From the NCBI GenBank assembly GCA_964494345.1, contig CAZBSI010000001.1, positions 310,001-374,000 on the forward strand: 64,000 nt of DNA, written 5' to 3'. The translations under genes were made by a program, and so were the position numbers. This DNA is from DTKD01 sp964494345 (lineage in GTDB: Bacteria > Armatimonadota > UBA5829). How positions within the stretch are numbered: the stretch's first letter is position 1; each line of letters starts with the position of its first letter. The notes under the pieces were generated by a model. It saw only the letters and a program-made list of their open reading frames with translations, was not told where the DNA came from and did no database searches. Below are positions 59,183 to 64,000 of this stretch, piece by piece.

Positions 59183-60400
59183 ATGAATCTGCAGAGAAAC
59201 TTGAAATATGCGCTTTACGGCGTAATTGCTTTGCTATTAATGCTTGATGCTCTGTGGCTCGGTTCTAAATTATGGGCGAGGTTTAGACCTGCTCCGCCAC
59301 CGGTTCAATACACCTGGAAACAGTTGGATCAACAGTATGTTGACAGTCTTAAATCGGCTCTCGAGAAGATGTTGCTGGACAAAGATCATCCGGGTGCAGG
59401 TATGTCGGGAGAGGAGTTTGATCGAGCGATGGGGGCCTCTATGGCTATGATGGGCCACACTGTATCCTTTGAATTAACTCAGGACAAACGTGATGCCAAC
59501 GTGATCAAGACCTACATAGATGGTAGACTTACCGCTGATGGCAAATTCAAGGCAGGTCTTACTCGTCTGGACGAGTGCATGATGGGATGGCCTATAATAG
59601 AATTATACTTGTCGACCCAAGATAAGAAATACGCCAACGCTGCTAAAGAGATTTACGCTTTTCTCGTTAAGACAGCGAGCACGACAAAAGACGGCACGTT
59701 GCAGTATAGCGCTGGCAACCCTGATGATAGACTTGTTGACAGCCTTGGTCTTGTTTGCCCATTCTTAAGCTACTACGGCAAGGTGTTCAATGAGCCTCGA
59801 TCTCAACACCTGGCGGTCCGAATGCTGAGGGAGTTTTTGGATTATGGTATTGAGCCGAGATCCGGGTTACCTTGTCACGGATTTTCAATTAGTCGAAAAT
59901 GCCCGCTTGGCTTGATAGGATGGACCAGAGGTTCAGGATGGTTAATGCTGGGCCTAACCGAGACCATAAGACACCTGCCTGCTGATTCAAGTGATCGGAA
60001 GAACTTGAGTGATAAGTTTCGTAAACTGACTGATACTTTAGTGAGCTGGAGCAATGACGAGGGATGCTGGGGATGGAACGCTAATAAGCCAGGCTGCCAT
60101 CTTGATACGTCCGGTTCGTCTATGATTGCCTATTCCATTGAACGCGCTGTTCAGAGCGGGTTTCTAAATACCAGTTACTATAAGGTCACCGACAAAGTTG
60201 CGGCGTGCCTCGTTAACAATACCAAAGCAGACGGTTTAGTGGATAATGCATTGGGAGATAGCGGAGGCATAGGTATATATCCACAGGTATATGGCACCTC
60301 CGCTTGGGCTCAAGGGCCCTCAGTTGCTCTCTGCTCTTTGATATTAGACCGGAAGAGCCATACTGTGAAGATACGCAAGAGTGCTACGGCAGCGAAATGA
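59183..60400 (+). CDS. Membrane-anchored GH88/GH105-like unsaturated-uronyl hydrolase
   Basis: A 405-residue protein with a short cytoplasmic start, one membrane helix (about residues 10-28) and an alpha/alpha-barrel domain outside. The ATG at 59183 has AAGGATG at good spacing; a TTG nine codons earlier is possible. Fold signatures of GH88/GH105 are present: DDRLVDSLGLVCPFL, GWTRGSGWLMLGL and LDTSGSSMIAYSIERA, and GTSAWAQG near the end. Such enzymes remove 4,5-unsaturated uronic acids left by polysaccharide lyases; an anchored copy inside an export locus is unusual and may trim the polymer. It overlaps the following gene by 4 bases. Confidence 0.78.
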   Translation: MNLQRNLKYALYGVIALLLMLDALWLGSKLWARFRPAPPPVQYTWKQLDQQYVDSLKSALEKMLLDKDHPGAGMSGEEFDRAMGASMAMMGHTVSFELTQDKRDANVIKTYIDGRLTADGKFKAGLTRLDECMMGWPIIELYLSTQDKKYANAAKEIYAFLVKTASTTKDGTLQYSAGNPDDRLVDSLGLVCPFLSYYGKVFNEPRSQHLAVRMLREFLDYGIEPRSGLPCHGFSISRKCPLGLIGWTRGSGWLMLGLTETIRHLPADSSDRKNLSDKFRKLTDTLVSWSNDEGCWGWNANKPGCHLDTSGSSMIAYSIERAVQSGFLNTSYYKVTDKVAACLVNNTKADGLVDNALGDSGGIGIYPQVYGTSAWAQGPSVALCSLILDRKSHTVKIRKSATAAK

Positions 60401-61623
60401 AAACTTCGACCAATCGCTTTATTCTCTTAGTCGGCAATGGGCCTTACTCCAATCGCGGGTGCGAGGCAATTGTTCGCGGCACTGTACATATACTTTCCCA
60501 GCGTTTCCACGATGCCAGATTTATATTGAGCAGCTTTGGTGGAGACGATGCCGCTGGAGACGCGCATCGCGAGACCGATAATAGAATTGTCCACTGGCCG
60601 CATGGTTCTATGCAAGCGGCAAAATACAGCCTGGCGTGGTGGAAATATCGCGTATTACACAGGAAATCGACGGACTACAGGCATTTGTTCTTTCGTGCTC
60701 AGTATGAGGGGATAAGGCGATCTGTCTGCGCGCTGCAAATCGGCGGTGATAATTATTCTATGGATCACCATAAGCCCTGTGATCATATTGCGCTCGATAG
60801 TATGCTTATGGAGACAGGCAAGCCAGTGGTTTTGTGGGGCGCAAGCGTGGGGCCGCCGGTGGATGGGGATGTGGCTTATGAACGCGAAATGATGGATCAT
60901 TTCAAGCGTTTTGACCTTATACTTGCCCGTGAAAGCAGGACAATGGAGTATCTGGCGTCCTGTGGAGTCTCGGACAATGTTAAATTGTCTGCGGATCCCG
61001 CATGTTTTCTGCAACCGGATAAGCCTAACCTGTCTTTGGAAATAGAAGAGTTTTTGAACAGCGCTCCTGTGGGATTGAACCTCAGCCCGATAGTCGGCCG
61101 TTTCAGGGAAGGTGACTGGAAAGAGACGGCAAGGGAGTGTATAAAGTCGTTGCTTTATTCGGGTGTGGACAGGATACTGCTGGTGCCGCATGTGACGGTG
61201 GAGGATGGAAACGACCACACTTTTATGACAGAGGCGGCCCGGGATTTACCGGAGTGGGGGGACAGGATAAGGATACTGCCGGATAACCTGAGCGCGGCTG
61301 AATATAAATGGGTCATATCAAAGCTGCCCTTATTTATAGGCGCGCGCACTCACAGCACAATCGCCGCTTTGTCGTCTCTGGTGCCGACGATATCTATTGG
61401 TTATAGCATTAAGTCGGTGGGGATTAATCAGGACATCTACGGGCATGCAGACTGGTGTATTCCTATTCAGCATTTAACACCGGAGATGCTTGCGGATAAA
61501 GTGGCTGATATCAACGCAAAAAATGAATCAGTCAGAGAGCAAATTAATCGCAATCTGCCTGATACGCTGTCTCGCGCGCTCAAGGCGTCAGATTATCTGG
61601 CCGATTTACTGACAGGGAACTAA
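60397..61623 (+). CDS. Polysaccharide pyruvyl transferase-family protein
   Basis: A 408-residue cytoplasmic GT-B-like protein of PF04230, which adds pyruvate ketals to sugars of exopolysaccharides. The ATG at 60397 overlaps the previous stop (ATGA). Features: LLVGNGPYSNRGCEAIVRG near the start, the conserved QIGGDNYSMDH, VLWGASVGP, DLILARESRTMEYL and the C-terminal FIGARTHSTIAALSS. It may supply the terminal modification read by Wzt. It is followed 2 bases later by the first of two related GT4 genes. Confidence 0.87.
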   Translation: MKTSTNRFILLVGNGPYSNRGCEAIVRGTVHILSQRFHDARFILSSFGGDDAAGDAHRETDNRIVHWPHGSMQAAKYSLAWWKYRVLHRKSTDYRHLFFRAQYEGIRRSVCALQIGGDNYSMDHHKPCDHIALDSMLMETGKPVVLWGASVGPPVDGDVAYEREMMDHFKRFDLILARESRTMEYLASCGVSDNVKLSADPACFLQPDKPNLSLEIEEFLNSAPVGLNLSPIVGRFREGDWKETARECIKSLLYSGVDRILLVPHVTVEDGNDHTFMTEAARDLPEWGDRIRILPDNLSAAEYKWVISKLPLFIGARTHSTIAALSSLVPTISIGYSIKSVGINQDIYGHADWCIPIQHLTPEMLADKVADINAKNESVREQINRNLPDTLSRALKASDYLADLLTGN

Positions 61624-61625
61624 GC

Positions 61626-62729
61626 ATGCGTGTTTTGCATATAGGGTCAGAGTGTGGTCATGGGGGAATTGAGGCGATGCTGGCGACGTTGATTGCCGAG
61701 CAGGTGGCTTCTGGGATGGAGGTCGATGCGTATTATGTGACCGACCTCGGAGGGGCCGCGCAGTATGAAAACATCTGCCCTGTATATTTCTCCAAAGACA
61801 AGAGACTCGGCAGGCTTTTGCTGGAAAATGACTATGACCTTCTTCACGTGGTGACGTGGGTGACACGTACGCTTGATATCCGCGAGGCTCTGGCGCGAGC
61901 CGCATACACCGGGCCGATTATAGTGACTGCGCACGGCTACAGGGGATGGGAGGCGCGGTTGCAGTATGACTGCGCGACGGCGGTTTCGCAGTATGTGGCT
62001 GAGAGCATTAGAGAACGATCAACAGGCAATGTGGAGTGCATCTATAATGGAATAGATATGGCCAGGTATTATCCGCCTGATGAGGTTGGCAAAGAGGCCC
62101 CAATAATGGCGTGGGTTGGGCGGGCGCACGACTCAGACAAGGATTTTATGGGCCTGGTAGCGGCGGCTCGGACACCTGCGGCGGAACCTTTTCGGGTGGT
62201 GGTCGTTAACGGTTCTTCATCTGACCAGGATCGCGATATACCCTGGCTGCCGGATAATTCTGAGCTCATACGCCGTATGCCTGTGGCTGAGATGCCGAAT
62301 TTTTATAGAAGAGTGGCGGCGTCTGGTGGGTTTCTTCTATCTACATCAAGACACGAGGGCTTTGGGCTGAACATAGTAGAAGCAGGGGCGTGCGGATGTC
62401 CTGTGATTGCGCCCGCTGTGGGAGCGATTCCGGAGTTGATTGTCGATAAGAAAACCGGCGTGCTTTTCAAGCGAACAGATGGCGTGAAAGGTGTCGGCGC
62501 TGCAGTGGAGTGGCTATATTCGGGTGACAACTATCGTGCAGTCGCAGATGCTGCAGTCGACCACGTGCGCGCCAATTTCTCTGCAAGCAAGATGGCTGAG
62601 GAGTATGAGAAGCTATATCACAGGGTGATAGAAGAGCATCCTGCGCCGGCTAAGTCCAAAGTTGTTGCACGCGCTGTGTTATCTAAAACTTACAGGTCGT
62701 TGCGCAAGCTCGGTTGTGTGCGGGGGTGA
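61626..62729 (+). CDS. GT4-family glycosyltransferase (copy 1)
   Basis: A 367-residue GT-B glycosyltransferase. The N-domain starts RVLHIGSECGHGGIEAMLATL; the C-domain has CIYNGIDMARYYP, WVGRAHDSDKDF and the nucleotide-sugar site STSRHEGFGLNIVEAGACGCPVIAP (quoted in part), with the E-x7-E pattern typical of family 4. It closely resembles the next gene over its whole length. Predicted to add one sugar to the lipid-linked repeat in the cytoplasm; donor and linkage unknown. Confidence 0.88.
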   Translation: MRVLHIGSECGHGGIEAMLATLIAEQVASGMEVDAYYVTDLGGAAQYENICPVYFSKDKRLGRLLLENDYDLLHVVTWVTRTLDIREALARAAYTGPIIVTAHGYRGWEARLQYDCATAVSQYVAESIRERSTGNVECIYNGIDMARYYPPDEVGKEAPIMAWVGRAHDSDKDFMGLVAAARTPAAEPFRVVVVNGSSSDQDRDIPWLPDNSELIRRMPVAEMPNFYRRVAASGGFLLSTSRHEGFGLNIVEAGACGCPVIAPAVGAIPELIVDKKTGVLFKRTDGVKGVGAAVEWLYSGDNYRAVADAAVDHVRANFSASKMAEEYEKLYHRVIEEHPAPAKSKVVARAVLSKTYRSLRKLGCVRG

Positions 62730-62731
62730 GG

Positions 62732-63823
62732 ATGCGGGTCGTTCATGTGGTTCTGACTCATAGTTACGGCGGCACGGAGGCTGTGGTGGCTACTGTGGCC
62801 AAACGCCAGCGGGAGTTGGGGCTGGATGTTGAGATATATAGTTTTGCAAACAGTGACTCAGACGGTCATTTTAACGGCATGGACGGCGTTACGTTTAGGG
62901 ACCAGCGCACATTTGCCGAATATTTGCTGAACAAGCAATATGACGTGCTGCACGTAACCAGCCCTGCAGCGCCGTGGGCTGGCGAGGGTATGCGCAAATC
63001 GTTATACAGGGGCGGGGTGTTGGTGACTTCACACTGCCCGAGGGATCATTCGGTGGGTTTGCGTTATGACGTGCCGACGGGGGTCTCAAATTATGTGGCT
63101 GAGACGATACAGCAATACTACAGCGTGCCGGTTCGGGTGGTCTATAACTGCGTTAACGCCGAGTTGTTTTACCCTGATTCTGAACGCAAATCGGACTCTG
63201 AGTCGCCGCTGATCGGCTGGGCAGGGCGAAGTCAGGACGGGGTAAAGGATATAGGCGTATTGATGGCTTTAAGTAATACGTCAATGTCTGACGGATTTGG
63301 ATTCTATGTGGCAGATGCCTCCCCTACAGACACCGACCTGCCAGCCTGGCTGCCTGAGTCGACACGTTTCGTGCGTCGTTTGCCTTATAGTGATATGCCC
63401 GGATATTACAATGAGCTTGCTGCTTCGGGGGGATTTTTTCTGTCTACATCAAAGGACGAGGCTTTCGGGCTGAACCTGCTGGAAGCGCTGGCCTGCGGCT
63501 GTCCCGTTATTGCGCCAGCATTAGGCGGGATTGGAGAGGTAGTCAAGGATCGGGTGACGGGATGTTTGTATGACCGGGCCGAAGGGTTGACGGGGATCAA
63601 AAGGGCCATTGACTGGTTATATGCTGGCGATAATTATAAACAGGCAGCACAGGCCGCAGTGGAGCATGCCCACGAGGAATTTTCTGCGGACCGAATAGCA
63701 AAGCAGTATATCTCGATTTACGAAGAAGTGTCGCGTGATAATCGCCCAAGCGTCTTTATGCCCGTGGCAAGACGGGCGGCAAAGACGGCTGCAGCCGTGC
63801 GCAGGTTTTGGCGTAATCGTTGA
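62732..63823 (+). CDS. GT4-family glycosyltransferase (copy 2)
   Basis: A 363-residue paralogue of the preceding gene. The ATG at 62732 is 2 bases after its stop; an in-frame codon 6 residues upstream lies inside the earlier gene and is rejected. N-terminal RVVHVVLTHSYGGTEAVVATV and C-terminal STSKDEAFGLNLLEALACGCP with the E-x7-E pattern are present, and both copies share the segment before WLY-GDNY near the end. A tandem duplication followed by divergence is the simplest explanation. Donor and linkage unknown. Confidence 0.88.
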   Translation: MRVVHVVLTHSYGGTEAVVATVAKRQRELGLDVEIYSFANSDSDGHFNGMDGVTFRDQRTFAEYLLNKQYDVLHVTSPAAPWAGEGMRKSLYRGGVLVTSHCPRDHSVGLRYDVPTGVSNYVAETIQQYYSVPVRVVYNCVNAELFYPDSERKSDSESPLIGWAGRSQDGVKDIGVLMALSNTSMSDGFGFYVADASPTDTDLPAWLPESTRFVRRLPYSDMPGYYNELAASGGFFLSTSKDEAFGLNLLEALACGCPVIAPALGGIGEVVKDRVTGCLYDRAEGLTGIKRAIDWLYAGDNYKQAAQAAVEHAHEEFSADRIAKQYISIYEEVSRDNRPSVFMPVARRAAKTAAAVRRFWRNR

Positions 63824-63843
63824 TTGATGCGAAAGGGTTACTT

Positions 63844-64000
63844 ATGAGCAAAGTAAGTCTTATTATGCCGACCTACAACTGCGCAACGTTTATTCGAGCA
63901 GCACTGGACTCCGTGTTTAATCAAACCCGCCCTCCGGATGAAGTCATTGTGGTGGACGACCGCTCTACTGATGACACTGCCGAAATCCTACGCTCATACG
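63844..64000 (+). CDS. GT2 glycosyltransferase, 3' truncated by window edge
   Basis: Only the first 52 residues are visible. The ATG at 63844 has AAAGGG upstream. The sequence VSLIMPTYNCATFIRAAL and VIVVDDRSTDDT is the start of a GT-A family 2 glycosyltransferase. It continues the polysaccharide locus beyond the window. Confidence 0.88.
   Translation, partial: MSKVSLIMPTYNCATFIRAALDSVFNQTRPPDEVIVVDDRSTDDTAEILRSY

Overview
The window is a 64 kb stretch of chromosome from an uncultured-type bacterium. Housekeeping genes are interleaved with glycan-degradation genes, and a large surface-polysaccharide locus fills the last third. Two sets of traits coexist. Traits usual in Terrabacteria are the mcsA-mcsB-clpC cluster, a T-box RNA in front of valS, and DUF1385/YqhQ beside rpmE and prfA. 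Traits of a two-membrane envelope are an HlyD-type adaptor with its ABC exporter, an HldE/RfaE2-type nucleotidyltransferase, and a PEP-CTERM-like segment. Together with many TTG starts and the glycosidase set, an Armatimonadota-like diderm Terrabacterium is the best guess. This is inference; no rRNA is present to test it.

Layout. 1-4.9 kb: YbhGFSR-like exporter (HlyD adaptor cut by the window edge, two ATPases, two permeases). 4.9-9.1 kb: a quinone-oxidoreductase-like enzyme, then a quinol-dependent NO reductase with a DUF488 protein and an HPP-type membrane protein. 9.2-10.6 kb: a lone, AT-richer HEPN-domain gene beside a tRNA-Ala(CGC). 10.8-16.8 kb: a sugar isomerase, then ilvE-mcsA-mcsB-clpC (arginine-phosphorylation protein quality control). 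16.9-18.4 kb: a secreted DUF4091 glycosidase-like protein. 18.6-24.4 kb: rpmE, then yqhQ-prfA-prmC-tsaC-rfaE2 and a DRG-like GTPase. 24.4-31.9 kb: secreted and signalling proteins (beta-propeller-like protein, short UshA-like phosphoesterase, multi-PAS histidine kinase, DUF1361 protein, ADP-ribosylglycohydrolase-like protein). 31.9-35.4 kb: a Val-type T-box, a small membrane protein and valS. 35.4-43 kb: GH20 glycosidase, Gfo/Idh oxidoreductase, lepA, sugar isomerase, lipA.

43.1-64 kb: the polysaccharide locus. RmlA, RmlC and RmlB make dTDP-6-deoxyhexose precursors. A tandem GNAT and an RffA/WecE-type transaminase could yield an N-acetylated amino-deoxy sugar. A PglC/WbaP-type phosphoglycosyl transferase primes synthesis. 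A Wzc-like chain-length protein, the Wzm permease and Wzt with a C-terminal carbohydrate-binding domain provide export. A CsbB/ArnC-like GT2, a UPF0104 membrane protein and a YfhO-family protein look like a lipid-carrier side-glycosylation module. An ATP-grasp ligase, a polysaccharide pyruvyl transferase, a membrane-anchored GH88-like hydrolase and several glycosyltransferases complete it; the last is cut by the window edge.

Points I would look at first: the asymmetric ATPase pair of the exporter; the HEPN gene beside the tRNA; the T-box operon with an interposed membrane protein; the PEP-CTERM-like N-terminus on the priming transferase with its foldable leader; and two P-loop proteins (Wzc-like and DRG-like) lacking the P-loop lysine. 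I saw no IS element, CRISPR array, rRNA or prophage. The only non-coding stretch over 300 bases is the T-box region.
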